A DNA stretch of 64,000 nucleotides from Crenalkalicoccus roseus. Its GTDB lineage: Bacteria > Pseudomonadota > Alphaproteobacteria > Acetobacterales > Acetobacteraceae. Within the stretch, counting starts at the first letter, position 1. Every line of letters begins with the position of its first letter. The stretch is from positions 342-64,341 of the forward strand of contig NZ_SJDM01000010.1 of NCBI RefSeq assembly GCF_004761865.1, read 5' to 3'. The position numbers and the translations under genes were made by a program. This document shows positions 37,763 through 47,147 of the stretch, in pieces. Below the pieces are notes generated by a model. That model searched no databases and was not told where the DNA came from. It saw nothing but the letters and a program-made list of their open reading frames with translations.

Positions 37763-38566
37763 TCAGGCGCCCCGCGCGCCGAGCGCCGCGCGCAGGTCGG
37801 CGAGGCCGACCGTCCGCCGCCGCCGCCGCGCCAGCGCGCGCAGCATGTCGGGCGGGGGAAAGGGGCAGTAGGGCAGCGGCGCCGGCGGGGCGGGCTCCGG
37901 CGCGCCCGCGGCGAGGGCGCGGATCGCCTGCTCGAGCAACGCCACCCCCGCCTCGTGCAGGCGCCGCGCCGCGGCGGAGGCGGTGGTGCCGGCCGGCAGC
38001 GCCAGCGCCGCCTGCGCCAGCACCGCGCCGGCGTCGATGCGCTCCGCCAGGCGGTGCACCGTGACGCCGAAGCGCGGCGGGTCCTCGGCCAGCGCCCAGA
38101 GCGTCGGCGCCGGGCCGCGGTGCAGCGGCAGCAGCGAGGGGTGCAGGTTGATCCCGCCCATGGGCGCGAGGGCGAGCGTCTCCGCGGCGAAGATGCGGTC
38201 GAAGTGGAAGGAGACGATGAGGTCCGGCCGCGCCCGGCGCAGCGCCGCGGCGGTGTCCGGCCCGTTCACCTCCTCCACCTCGAGGAGCGGGATGCCGCGC
38301 GTCGCCGCCATCGCCGCCAGCCCGTCCGCGCCGCCGAGCAGCCGCCGCGCCCGCGCCAGCATCTGCGGCAGCGCGTAGTTCACCGCGAGATAGGGCAGCA
38401 GCCGCGGGCCGGAGCGGCGCAGGTGCCGCCAGCCGGCGCGCAGCAGCCCGCCGCGCACGCCGCGCGCGCGGCCGATCAGCACCACCTCCGCCGCGCCGCC
38501 TTCGAGGAAGCGGCGCAGCGCCGCGGCGCTGAGCGCGCTCTCCAGCGTGAACAGGGCGATGCGCAT
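37763..38566 (-). CDS. Formyltransferase-family protein in the PKS operon
   Basis: 267 residues with a methionyl-tRNA/amino-sugar formyltransferase fold. The folate-site triad is intact: Asn140 and His142 in GGINLHPSLLPLHRGPAPT, and Asp178 in RLAERIDAGAVLAQ. It lacks the tRNA-binding C-terminal domain of Fmt and has an unusual basic/hydrophobic insert at about residues 35-75. It is thus more like the WbkC/VioF-type enzymes that formylate an amino group using N10-formyl-THF. It is the last gene of a four-gene operon, and its ATG overlaps the stop of the oxoamine synthase. The likely acceptor is the amine made by that synthase, or an amino sugar; this is inference. Confidence 0.82.
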   Translation of the reverse strand: MRIALFTLESALSAAALRRFLEGGAAEVVLIGRARGVRGGLLRAGWRHLRRSGPRLLPYLAVNYALPQMLARARRLLGGADGLAAMAATRGIPLLEVEEVNGPDTAAALRRARPDLIVSFHFDRIFAAETLALAPMGGINLHPSLLPLHRGPAPTLWALAEDPPRFGVTVHRLAERIDAGAVLAQAALALPAGTTASAAARRLHEAGVALLEQAIRALAAGAPEPAPPAPLPYCPFPPPDMLRALARRRRRTVGLADLRAALGARGA

Positions 38567-39861
38567 CAGCGCGACGCGGCGACGAGCGCGGCCACGGCGC
38601 GCTCGATCTCCTCCGCCGTGTGCTCGCTGCACAGGAAGAAGCGCAGCCGCGCCGAGCGCTCCGGCACCGCCGGGAACAGGATGGGCTGCACGTTCACCCC
38701 CGCCTCGAACAGCGCCGCCGCCATGCGCGCCGCCCGCACCGAGCTGCCGAGGATCACCGGCACGATGCCGAGGCCCGCGGAGCCGCCCGTGTCGAACCCC
38801 GCCTCGCGCGCAAGCCGCAGGAACAGCGCCGCGTTCTCCTGCAGCCGCCGCACCCGCCAGGGCTCGGCCCGCATCACCCGCAGCGATTCCAGCGCCGCGG
38901 CGGCGAGCGGCGGGGCGAGACCCACGGAATAGACGAAGCCCGGCGCGGCGTGGCGCAGCAGGTCCACCAGCGCGCGCCGCCCGGCGATGTAGCCGCCGCA
39001 GGCGGAGAGCGTCTTGGACAGCGTGCCCATCCAGATGTCCACGCGCGCCGGGTCCACGCCGCACTGCTCCGCCACCCCCTGGCCGGTCGGGCCGAGCACG
39101 CCGAGGGAATGCGCCTCGTCCACCATCAGCAGCGCGTCGTGGCGCTCGGCGATCTCGACGAAGCGGGCGAGGTCCGGCACGTCGCCGTCCATGCTGTAAT
39201 GGCCCTCGATCACCAGCAGGGCCCGGCCGTGGCGGCGGCGCTGCGCGGCGAGCTCGCGCTCCGCCGCGCGCCAGTCGTTGTGCGGGAAGGCGACGCGCCG
39301 CGCGCCGGCGAGCCGCGCCCCCTCCGCCACCGAGTTGTGGATCAGCGCATCGTGCAGGATCAGGTCGCGCGGCCCGAGCAGCTGGCCGATGACGGTGACG
39401 TTGGTGGCGTGCCCGCTGACCAGGGCGAGGCAGGCCTCGGCGCCGTGATGCGCGGCGAGCGCCGCCTCCAGCGCGCCATGCACCGGCCGCTCGCCCGAGG
39501 CGAGGCGGGAGGCGGAGGCGGAGACGCCGTGCCGGTCGATCGCCGCCTTGGCCGCGGCGGCGACGCGCGGATCGCCGTTCAGGCCGAGATAGTTGTAGGA
39601 GGCGAAGTTCAGGCATTCCCGCCCGCCGATCACGCTGCGCGCCCCGGCGATGCCCTCATGGGGGCGGAAATACGGGCTCTCCAGGCCGAGCGCGGCGCCG
39701 GCCTCGCGCATCATCGCGATCTCCGCCGCGCCGGGCAGGGTGGAGAGGTCGCGGCCCGGGCTCGCGGCCGGCGCGGCGGGGGCCTCCTCCCCGCGGCGCC
39801 GGGTCAGGCGCTCGAGCAGCGCCGCGCGCGCCGCCGCCGAGAGGCCGCCCATGCCGCTCAC
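38566..39861 (-). CDS. Alpha-oxoamine synthase (AONS/RkpG-like), PLP-dependent
   Basis: 431 residues. A 60-residue N-terminal extension precedes the AOS core: YFRPHEGIAGARSVIGGREC, NFASYNYLGL, VSGHATNVTVIGQLLGP, LMVDEAHSLGVLGPTGQGV, and the PLP lysine in GTLSKTLSACGGY (Lys283). The family joins an acyl thioester and an amino acid with CO2 loss to give an alpha-amino ketone. Translation starts at a GTG overlapping the PKS stop, or at an ATG three codons later. Tight coupling to a PKS with a terminal ACP and no thioesterase implies that it releases the polyketide chain. It resembles rhizobial RkpG and fungal Fum8-type logic. Confidence 0.88.
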   Translation of the reverse strand: MSGMGGLSAAARAALLERLTRRRGEEAPAAPAASPGRDLSTLPGAAEIAMMREAGAALGLESPYFRPHEGIAGARSVIGGRECLNFASYNYLGLNGDPRVAAAAKAAIDRHGVSASASRLASGERPVHGALEAALAAHHGAEACLALVSGHATNVTVIGQLLGPRDLILHDALIHNSVAEGARLAGARRVAFPHNDWRAAERELAAQRRRHGRALLVIEGHYSMDGDVPDLARFVEIAERHDALLMVDEAHSLGVLGPTGQGVAEQCGVDPARVDIWMGTLSKTLSACGGYIAGRRALVDLLRHAAPGFVYSVGLAPPLAAAALESLRVMRAEPWRVRRLQENAALFLRLAREAGFDTGGSAGLGIVPVILGSSVRAARMAAALFEAGVNVQPILFPAVPERSARLRFFLCSEHTAEEIERAVAALVAASR

Positions 39862-42800
39862 GCCGCCGCCTCCACCGCCGCCGGCGCCTCGGGCGGCGGC
39901 TCGTGCGCGGCGATCAGCGCCGCGACGCTCTCCTCCGCCCGCGCCTCGCGCGCCGCCGCCGCGATGCGCCGCGCCAGCGCCTCCACCGTCAGCGTCTCGG
40001 TCACGGCGGAGAGCGGCACCGGCATGCCGAGGCGCTGCTCCAGCGCCGTGCGCAGCTCCATCCCGCCCAGGCTGTCGAGGCCGAGCCCGGCCAGCGTCGC
40101 GTCCGGCGCCACCGCCGCCGCGGGCAGGCGCAGGATGCGGCCGAGCTCGGCGGCCAGCGCCTCGCGCAGCAGGCCGAGGGCCACCTCCTCCGGCGCGCCG
40201 CGCAGCAGGGCGCGCAGATCGGCCTCGCCCGGCAGGGCGGCGGCCTCACGCACCGCCTCGAAGGCGGGCTCGGCCAGGACGGAGAGCGCCGCCCCCGCCT
40301 CGCCCCAGGCGATGCGCGCCACCCCGGCGCAGGCGGTGCCGGCGGCGAGCAGCGCCGGCAGCGCGGCGAGCGCCGCCTCGGCCGGCACCGGCTGGGCGCC
40401 GAGGCGGCGGCGCAGCGTCTCGGCCGTGCGCGCCTCCCGCGCCAGCACGCCGGCATCGGCGATCGGCCCCCACTGCACGGCGAGCGCCGGCCGCCCCTCC
40501 GCCCGGCGGCGCCGCGCCAGCGCCTCCAGCGCCGCGTTGGCGGCGACATAGGCGGCCTGGCCGGGATTGCCGACCGCGACCGTCGCCGAGGAGAACAGCA
40601 GGAACAGCGCCAGCGGGTCGGCGGCGGTCAGGCGGTCGAGGATCTCCGCCGCGCGCAGCTTGGCCGCCAGCACCGGCGCGGCGCGCGCAGGGTCGAGCGC
40701 GGCGGCGGCGCCGTCGGCGAACACCGCGGCGGCGTGCACCACGCCGCGGATCGGCGGCATGGTGGCGCGGATCGCCCGCAGCGTCGCGGCGAGCGCCGCC
40801 TCGTCGGCGGCGTCGCAGGCCAGCAGGCAGGCGGCGGCGCCGCGCGCGGCGAGGTCGCGCAGCGCAGCCTCGGCGCCGGGCGTGTCGGGGCCGCGGCGGG
40901 AGAGCAGGGCCAGGTGGCGCACGCCCTGCGCCGCCAGGAAGCGCGCCGTCGCCAGGCCGAAGCCCTGCGCGCCGCCGACCACGACGACGGTGCCGCGCGC
41001 CGCCTGCCGCAGCGCGTCGCCGCGCGCGGGGGCCGCGCCCGCCGCCGCGGCAGGCGGGCGCAGCACCAGCTTGCCGATCCGGCGGCTGGCCTGCAGCGCG
41101 CGGAAGGCGCCCTCCGCCTCCTCCGCCGCGTGCACCGTGGCGGGCAGCGGGCGCAGCGTGCCGGCGGCGAGGCGCGCGGCGATCCCGGCCATCAGCCGCG
41201 CCGCCAGCGCCGGGCGGGCGCGCGGCAGCTCGTCCACGTCCACGGCGAACCAGGTCGCGTTGCGGCGCAACGGGCGCAGCGCCACGCGGCGGTTCTCGGC
41301 GAAGTCGCGCTTGCCGAGCTCGACGAAGCGGCCGAAGGGCCGCAGCAGGCCAAGCGAGCGCTCCATCGCCTCCCCGGAGAGGGAGTTCAGCACCACGTCC
41401 ACGCCCTCCGCCCACGCGCCGCGCAGCGCGTCGGCGAAGCCGGGGTCGCGCGAATCCAGCACCAGCGCCGCCCCGGCCGCGCGCAGGAAGGCGCGGCGCG
41501 CCGGCGTGCCGGCGGTGGCGGCGACCACGGCGCCGCGCGCCAGCGCCACCTGCAGCGCCGCGAGCCCGACCGCGCCGGCGCCGCCATGGATCAGCACCCG
41601 CTCCCCCGCCTCGACCCGCGCCAGCTCCTCCAGCGCGTGGACAGCGGTGAGGAAGGCGACCGGCACCGTCGCCGCCGCCGCCGGGTCGAGGCCGGGCGGC
41701 AGCGGCGCCAGCGCCTCGGCCCGCGTCACGGCGTGCGTCGCCAGCGCCGAGGGCGCGATGCCGAAGACGCGCTCGCCCGGGCGGAAGGGCACGCCCTCGC
41801 CCACCGCCTCCACCACCCCGGCGCATTCCATGCCGAGGCCGGGGCCGGTGAAGCCGGGCAGCAGCGTCTCCTCCGGCAGCAGGCCCTGCGCCCACATCAG
41901 GTCGCGGAAATTGATCCCCGCCGCCTCGACGCGCAGCGCCACCTCGCCGGGGCCGGGCAGGCGCGGCGCCATCCGCTCCCAGGAGAGCGTCGCGAGCTGG
42001 CCGGGCTGACGGATGGCGAGGCGCAGCGGCCCGGGCGGGCGCGGGGCGGGCGGCAGGCCGGGGCGCAGCCGCGGCACCAGCCGCGCCTCGGCGGTCAGCG
42101 TCACCTCCGCCTCGCCATCGGCCTCGTGCAGCAGCTCGACGGCGAGGCGGCGCGCCGCCGCCTCCGGCGCCAGGGCGGGGCAGAGGTCGAGGCGACGGGG
42201 CTTCAGCCCGGGATGCTCGTTGGCGAGCACGCGGCCGAGGGCGAAGACCGCCGCCGCGGCGGGGTCGTGCCGCCCGCCCTCGGGCTGCTGCCCGCCGCGC
42301 GTCACCAGGCGGAAGCCGGCCGCGTTCCCCTCTGCGGCGGCGGCGAGGCGGGCGAGGGCGGCGAGTGTCGCGGCCAGCGCCTCCGGCGTGGCGCCGCCGC
42401 CGGCCAGCGCCACCACCAGCGCGTTGTGCAGCGCGCGCGGCGGAGGGGGCGCCGCCGCGAGGTCCTCCACCGCCACCGTCGCGCCGCGCGCCTGCAGCGC
42501 CGCGGCGAGCGGCCCGCGCAGCGGCGCCATGGCGGCATCGGCCAGCAGCACCACTCGCCGCGGCAGCGGCGCGGGGAGCACGGCGGCGCCGGCGGGGGCG
42601 CGGGCGGCGAGCAGCACGGCCGGCCAGGGCGCGGCGGCGAGCGGGGTGACGGCGCCCTCCTGCCAGCCCTCTGCCGCCAGCAGCGCCGCCCAGCTCTCGG
42701 CGCCGGGCAGGGGGGAGGCGCCGCCCGGCGCGCTCCACCAGGCGGGATCCTGGCCGCAGGCGAAGTCCCAGAGGCGGCCGGGCAGCGGCTCGGCCAGCAG

Positions 42801-45800
42801 CAGCGCGCCGCCGGGGGCGGCCGCCCGGCGCAGCGCCGCCGGCAGGGAGGCGCCGGCACGCAGCCGCAGCCCGGCGCCGAGGCCGATCACCAGGTCGGCG
42901 GCGACGGGCGGCGGCTCGGCGCCGAGCGGGTCCCAGAGGGCATGGGAGACCTCCACCCCCGGCGCCTCCGGCGGCGGCGCGGCGGCGGCGCCCTCCGGCA
43001 GGCTGGCCGCGCAGTAGAGGATGCGCCGGCCCGGCCCGGCCAGGGCGGCGACGGCGCGGGCGGTCAGGCCGCCCGTCCCGGCGCCGATCTCCAGCACCCG
43101 CAGCGGGCGGGCGCGCGGCCAGCCGGCGGCAAAGACGGTGAGCGCGGCGGCGAGCACCCCGCCCAGCCGGTCGAATCCGGCCATGGCGGCGGGGAGGGCG
43201 GGCTCCGCCGGGTCCGGCGCGGCGCCCGCCAGCGCCTCCGGCAGCCGCTCCGCGGCGCGGGCGAGCCAGGCGAGTTCGGGGGCGAGGTCGGGCTGCTCCA
43301 GCAGCACCTGCCGCCAGATCTCCCCGGCCGGGGGCAGGTCGGGCGCCGGCACCGGCCGGAGCCCCGCCGGGCCCGGCGCGGCGAGGCCGTCCGCCGCCAG
43401 CTCCTCCAGCAGGGCGCGGGCATAGCGCCCGGTGGCCGGGGCGGCGGCGAGGGCGGCATGCGCCGCGGCGGCGCAGTAGCCCTCCAGCAGCATCGCCGGC
43501 TCGGGGAGGCCGAGCTCGGCGTCGCGCGCCCGCGCCGCCTCCACCGCCGGGGCGAGCGGCACCGTCTCCGGCGGCTCGGCGGCGGGGCCGGGCAGGGCGG
43601 GCAGCAGGTCGAAGCGGAAGGCGTCCGCCTCCGGCGCGGCGCGGCCGGGCAGGCGGAGGCGCTGCAGCCAGGCGCCCTCCAGCACCGCCACCGGTGCGCC
43701 GGCGGCGTCGTGCAGCACGAGGTCGGCGGCGACGCTGCGGGTGCCGCGGGCGGCGATGCGGATGGCGGCGCCGGTGGCGGGCGCGGCGTCCCGCCGGAGC
43801 GCGAGGCGGGCGAAGCGCACCGGCACCAGGCCGGTTCCGGGCTCCGCCGCCTCCTCGGCCAGCAGCCCGACCAGCCCCTGCAGCGCGCCGTCGAGCCGCG
43901 CCGGGTGCAGCAGGAAGCCGGCATCGGGCGGCGCCGCCTCCGGCAGGTCCAGCGCCGCCCGGGCGGTCCCGGCGGCGGGGTCGAGCGCGACCGAGGCGAC
44001 GGCGGCGAAGGCGGGGCCGTAGCCGAGCCCGGCGCCGGCGGCGAGCGCGCGCAGCGCCGCGCCGTCCATGCGCGAGCCGCCCGAGGGCGGCGGCGCGGCC
44101 GGCGGCAGGCGGGGCAGCGGGCCGGCGCGGCCCTCGGCGTGCAGCGTCCAGGGCTCGTCGCTCAACCGGCGGCGGCTGCGCAGGGTGAAGCGGCCGGACT
44201 CGTCGAGCTCGCAGCGCAGCTCCCGCGTCACCCCCTCCTCCAGCGGCAGGGCATGCGGCACGGCGAACTCCGCCACCTCCAGCGCCGGCGCCTCCGGGTG
44301 GCGGAGCGCGGCGGCGGCGAGCGCCATCTCCAGCATCGCCGCCGCCGGCAGCACCGGCTCCCCGGCCAGGCGGTGATCGGCGAGCCAGGGCTCCTGCGCG
44401 GTGTCCAGGTGGCGGGTCCAGACCCCCGGCTCCGCCCCCTCGCGGCAGCCGAGCAGGGGGTGGTCGTGGCGCGGCGCGGCGAGCGGCGTGGCCTCCGGCG
44501 TCGGCGCGTACCAGATGCGGCGGCGCGCGAAGGGGGTGCGCGGCACGGCGCGGCGCTCGGCGGGGCCGGCGAAGGCGGGGCCGCCGCGCGGGTCGGCGCC
44601 GCGGACGAAGGCGCGGTCGGCGATGCCGGGGAAGGGGTCGCCCTCCCCGTCGCGGCGCGAGAGGGTGGGGAGGATCGCCGCCTCGGAGCCGGCGGCGCGC
44701 AGGCTCTCGCGCAGGTAGGATTGCAGCGCCGGGTGCGGGCCGATCTCCAGGAACAGCGCCGGGCGCCGCGCCGCCGCGGCCTCGACCGCCGCCCGGAAGC
44801 GCACCGGCTCGCGCAGGTTGCGCCACCAGTAGGCGGCGTCGCAGGCTTCCAGCGCCTCCCCGGTGACGCTGGAGAGGAAGGGCAGGCGCGGCGGCCCGCC
44901 CGCGAGGCCGCCGAGCTCGGCCAGCAGCCCCGCGCGCACCGGGTCCATCGCGGCGCTGTGGAAGGCGTAGTCGAGGTCGAGCGGCACGAAGCTCCAGCCC
45001 CGCGCCTCCGCCGCCTCGGCCAGGCGGCGCAGCGCCGCCTCCGGGCCGGCGATGGTGAGGGCGGCTGGCCCGTTGATCGCCGCGATCTCGAGCCCCGGCC
45101 CGCACGCGGCCAGCACCGGCGGCGCCTCCGCCTCGGGCGCGCCGAGCGCGGCCATGCGGCCCTCGCCGCGGGTGCGGTGCTGGTGGCGGCTGCGCGCCAC
45201 GATCAGCCGCGCGGCTTCGGGCAGGCCGAGCAGCCCGGCGGCCAGCGCCGCCGCCACCTCGCCGACCGAATGGCCGAGGCAGAGGGCGGGGCGGATGCCC
45301 TGCGCCGCCAGCGCCGCGACGATGCCGTGCTGCACGGCGAAGAGCAGCGGCTGGGCGCAGTCCGTCGCCGCCAGCGCCTCCGCTGTCACGCCCTCCGCCA
45401 GCCGCTCCGCCACCGACCAGCCGAGCAGCGGGGCGAGGGCGGCGTCGGCCTCCGCGACGGCGGCGCGGAAGGCGGGGCTGGCGGCGAAGGCGGCGCGGGC
45501 CATGCCGGGCCATTGCGCGCCGTTGCCGCTGAAGACGAAGGCGATGCCCTCGCCGCCGCGCGGCGCCTCCCCCGCGATGGCGGCCTCGGCCTTGCCGCCC
45601 TCCCAGGCGGCGAGGGCGGCGGCGAGCGCTTGCGGGTCCCCGCCGCGCAGCGCCAGCCGGTGCGGCCGCAGGTCGCGGTGCCGCGCCGCGCCGCGGAGCA
45701 GCGCCGGCAGGGCGGGGGCGGGCGTCTCCGCCAGCCGCTCCCGCCAGCGCCCGGCGAGCGCGCGCAGCGCCTCGGCGGAGGGGGCGGAGAGCAGCAGCGG

Positions 45801-47147
45801 CGGCGGGCCGGCCTCGGGCGCCGTGTCCGGCCGGGGCTGGCGCGGCGCCGGGCCGAGCAGCGCGCAGGCGTTGGTGCCGCCGAAGCCGAAGCTGTTGACG
45901 CCGATGACGGCGCGCCCGCGCCGCGGCAGCGCCTCCGCCGCCACCGGCACGCGCAGCCCGAGGCCGGCGAAGTCGATGGCGGGGTTCGGCGTCTCGAAGT
46001 GGAGCGAGGGCGGGATGCGGCCGTGCTCCAGCACCAGCATCGCCTTCAGCAGGCCGACCAGGCCGGAGGCGGGCTCGGTGTGGCCGATATTGGTCTTGGC
46101 CGAGCCGATCGGCAGCGGCGCCTCGCGCCGGCGGCGGCCGATGGCGGCGCCGATGGCCCCGGCCTCGATCGGGTCGCCGGCGGCGGTGCCGGTGCCGTGC
46201 GCCTCGAAATAGGCGAGGCGGTCGGGCGTGACGCCGGCCTCGGCCAGCGCGCGCTCGATCAGCGCCTGCTGCGCCGCCTGGCTCGGCAGGGAGAGGCCGA
46301 CCGTGCGCCCGGCGGCGTTGGCGGCGGTGCCGAGGATGACGGCGCGGATCTCGTCCCCGTCCGCCAGCGCGTCCTCCAGCCGCTTCAGCACCATCACCAC
46401 GGCGCCCTCGGCGCGGACATAGCCGTCCGCGCGGGCGTCGAAGGCGTGGCAGCGCCCGCGCGGGGAGAGCATCCCGGCGCGGGCGAAGCCGATGAAGGGG
46501 AAGGGGGAGAGCAGCAGGTTCACCCCGCCCACCAGGGCGGCGGGCAGGCGCCCCGCGCGCAGCGCCTCGCAGGCCCAGTGCAGCGCTACCAGGGCGGAGG
46601 AGCAGGCGGTGTCCACCGTCTGCGCCGGCCCGCGCAGGTCGAAGACGTTGCCGATGCGGTTGGCGAGGATGGAGAGCGCCGAACCGGTCATGAACCAGCG
46701 GTCGCCCGAGGCGGCGTCGGCCTGGCGCAGGTCGCCGTAGTCGGTGAGCGAGGCGCCGACGAAGACGCCGGTGCCCGACCCGGCGAGCGCGGAGGGCGGC
46801 CAGCCGGCATCCTCCAGCGCCTCGGCGGCGGCTTCGAGCAGCAGGCGCTGCTGCGGGTCCATCTCCGCCGCCTCGCGCGGGGAGATGCCGAAGGCGCCGG
46901 GGTCGAAGCCGGCGACGTCGCCGAGCGTGCCGGCGGCGAAGCTGTAGGACTTGCCCGGCTCGCCGCGGCGCGGATGGGCGAAGCGGGCCTGGGTGAAGCG
47001 GTCGGCCGGCACGGTGGTGACGGCGTCCCGCCCCTCGGCGAGCAGGCGCCAGAAGGCGTCCGGGTCCGGCGCGCCGGGCAGGCGGCAGGCGGCGCCGAGG
47101 ATGGCGATGGCGCCGCCCTGGCGGCGCGGGGGTGGGGGCGGGATCAT
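39858..47147 (-). CDS. Single-module highly reducing type I polyketide synthase
   Basis: 2429 residues, KS-AT-DH-cMT-psiKR-ER-KR-ACP. KS about 12-430: Cys182 in VDTACSSALVAL, His317 in EAHGTGTAAGD, His356 in NIGHTEPASG. AT about 535-830: FSGNGAQWPGM, Ser627 in GHSVGE, YAFH at 727-730 (closest to malonyl-type HAFH). DH about 893-1170: His925 in HRLAGEPVLP, Asp1086 in LDGALQ. Methyltransferase about 1340-1520 with VLEIGAGTGG. A pseudo-KR at 1525-1700. ER about 1710-2028 with HGGAGAVGLAA. KR about 2050-2230: GGAQGFG, Tyr2200. ACP Ser2359 in LGLDSL. No thioesterase. Architecture resembles RkpA, which makes a specialised capsular lipid. The ATG overlaps the GT4 stop. Confidence 0.95.
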   Translation of the reverse strand: MIPPPPPRRQGGAIAILGAACRLPGAPDPDAFWRLLAEGRDAVTTVPADRFTQARFAHPRRGEPGKSYSFAAGTLGDVAGFDPGAFGISPREAAEMDPQQRLLLEAAAEALEDAGWPPSALAGSGTGVFVGASLTDYGDLRQADAASGDRWFMTGSALSILANRIGNVFDLRGPAQTVDTACSSALVALHWACEALRAGRLPAALVGGVNLLLSPFPFIGFARAGMLSPRGRCHAFDARADGYVRAEGAVVMVLKRLEDALADGDEIRAVILGTAANAAGRTVGLSLPSQAAQQALIERALAEAGVTPDRLAYFEAHGTGTAAGDPIEAGAIGAAIGRRRREAPLPIGSAKTNIGHTEPASGLVGLLKAMLVLEHGRIPPSLHFETPNPAIDFAGLGLRVPVAAEALPRRGRAVIGVNSFGFGGTNACALLGPAPRQPRPDTAPEAGPPPLLLSAPSAEALRALAGRWRERLAETPAPALPALLRGAARHRDLRPHRLALRGGDPQALAAALAAWEGGKAEAAIAGEAPRGGEGIAFVFSGNGAQWPGMARAAFAASPAFRAAVAEADAALAPLLGWSVAERLAEGVTAEALAATDCAQPLLFAVQHGIVAALAAQGIRPALCLGHSVGEVAAALAAGLLGLPEAARLIVARSRHQHRTRGEGRMAALGAPEAEAPPVLAACGPGLEIAAINGPAALTIAGPEAALRRLAEAAEARGWSFVPLDLDYAFHSAAMDPVRAGLLAELGGLAGGPPRLPFLSSVTGEALEACDAAYWWRNLREPVRFRAAVEAAAARRPALFLEIGPHPALQSYLRESLRAAGSEAAILPTLSRRDGEGDPFPGIADRAFVRGADPRGGPAFAGPAERRAVPRTPFARRRIWYAPTPEATPLAAPRHDHPLLGCREGAEPGVWTRHLDTAQEPWLADHRLAGEPVLPAAAMLEMALAAAALRHPEAPALEVAEFAVPHALPLEEGVTRELRCELDESGRFTLRSRRRLSDEPWTLHAEGRAGPLPRLPPAAPPPSGGSRMDGAALRALAAGAGLGYGPAFAAVASVALDPAAGTARAALDLPEAAPPDAGFLLHPARLDGALQGLVGLLAEEAAEPGTGLVPVRFARLALRRDAAPATGAAIRIAARGTRSVAADLVLHDAAGAPVAVLEGAWLQRLRLPGRAAPEADAFRFDLLPALPGPAAEPPETVPLAPAVEAARARDAELGLPEPAMLLEGYCAAAAHAALAAAPATGRYARALLEELAADGLAAPGPAGLRPVPAPDLPPAGEIWRQVLLEQPDLAPELAWLARAAERLPEALAGAAPDPAEPALPAAMAGFDRLGGVLAAALTVFAAGWPRARPLRVLEIGAGTGGLTARAVAALAGPGRRILYCAASLPEGAAAAPPPEAPGVEVSHALWDPLGAEPPPVAADLVIGLGAGLRLRAGASLPAALRRAAAPGGALLLAEPLPGRLWDFACGQDPAWWSAPGGASPLPGAESWAALLAAEGWQEGAVTPLAAAPWPAVLLAARAPAGAAVLPAPLPRRVVLLADAAMAPLRGPLAAALQARGATVAVEDLAAAPPPPRALHNALVVALAGGGATPEALAATLAALARLAAAAEGNAAGFRLVTRGGQQPEGGRHDPAAAAVFALGRVLANEHPGLKPRRLDLCPALAPEAAARRLAVELLHEADGEAEVTLTAEARLVPRLRPGLPPAPRPPGPLRLAIRQPGQLATLSWERMAPRLPGPGEVALRVEAAGINFRDLMWAQGLLPEETLLPGFTGPGLGMECAGVVEAVGEGVPFRPGERVFGIAPSALATHAVTRAEALAPLPPGLDPAAAATVPVAFLTAVHALEELARVEAGERVLIHGGAGAVGLAALQVALARGAVVAATAGTPARRAFLRAAGAALVLDSRDPGFADALRGAWAEGVDVVLNSLSGEAMERSLGLLRPFGRFVELGKRDFAENRRVALRPLRRNATWFAVDVDELPRARPALAARLMAGIAARLAAGTLRPLPATVHAAEEAEGAFRALQASRRIGKLVLRPPAAAAGAAPARGDALRQAARGTVVVVGGAQGFGLATARFLAAQGVRHLALLSRRGPDTPGAEAALRDLAARGAAACLLACDAADEAALAATLRAIRATMPPIRGVVHAAAVFADGAAAALDPARAAPVLAAKLRAAEILDRLTAADPLALFLLFSSATVAVGNPGQAAYVAANAALEALARRRRAEGRPALAVQWGPIADAGVLAREARTAETLRRRLGAQPVPAEAALAALPALLAAGTACAGVARIAWGEAGAALSVLAEPAFEAVREAAALPGEADLRALLRGAPEEVALGLLREALAAELGRILRLPAAAVAPDATLAGLGLDSLGGMELRTALEQRLGMPVPLSAVTETLTVEALARRIAAAAREARAEESVAALIAAHEPPPEAPAAVEAAA

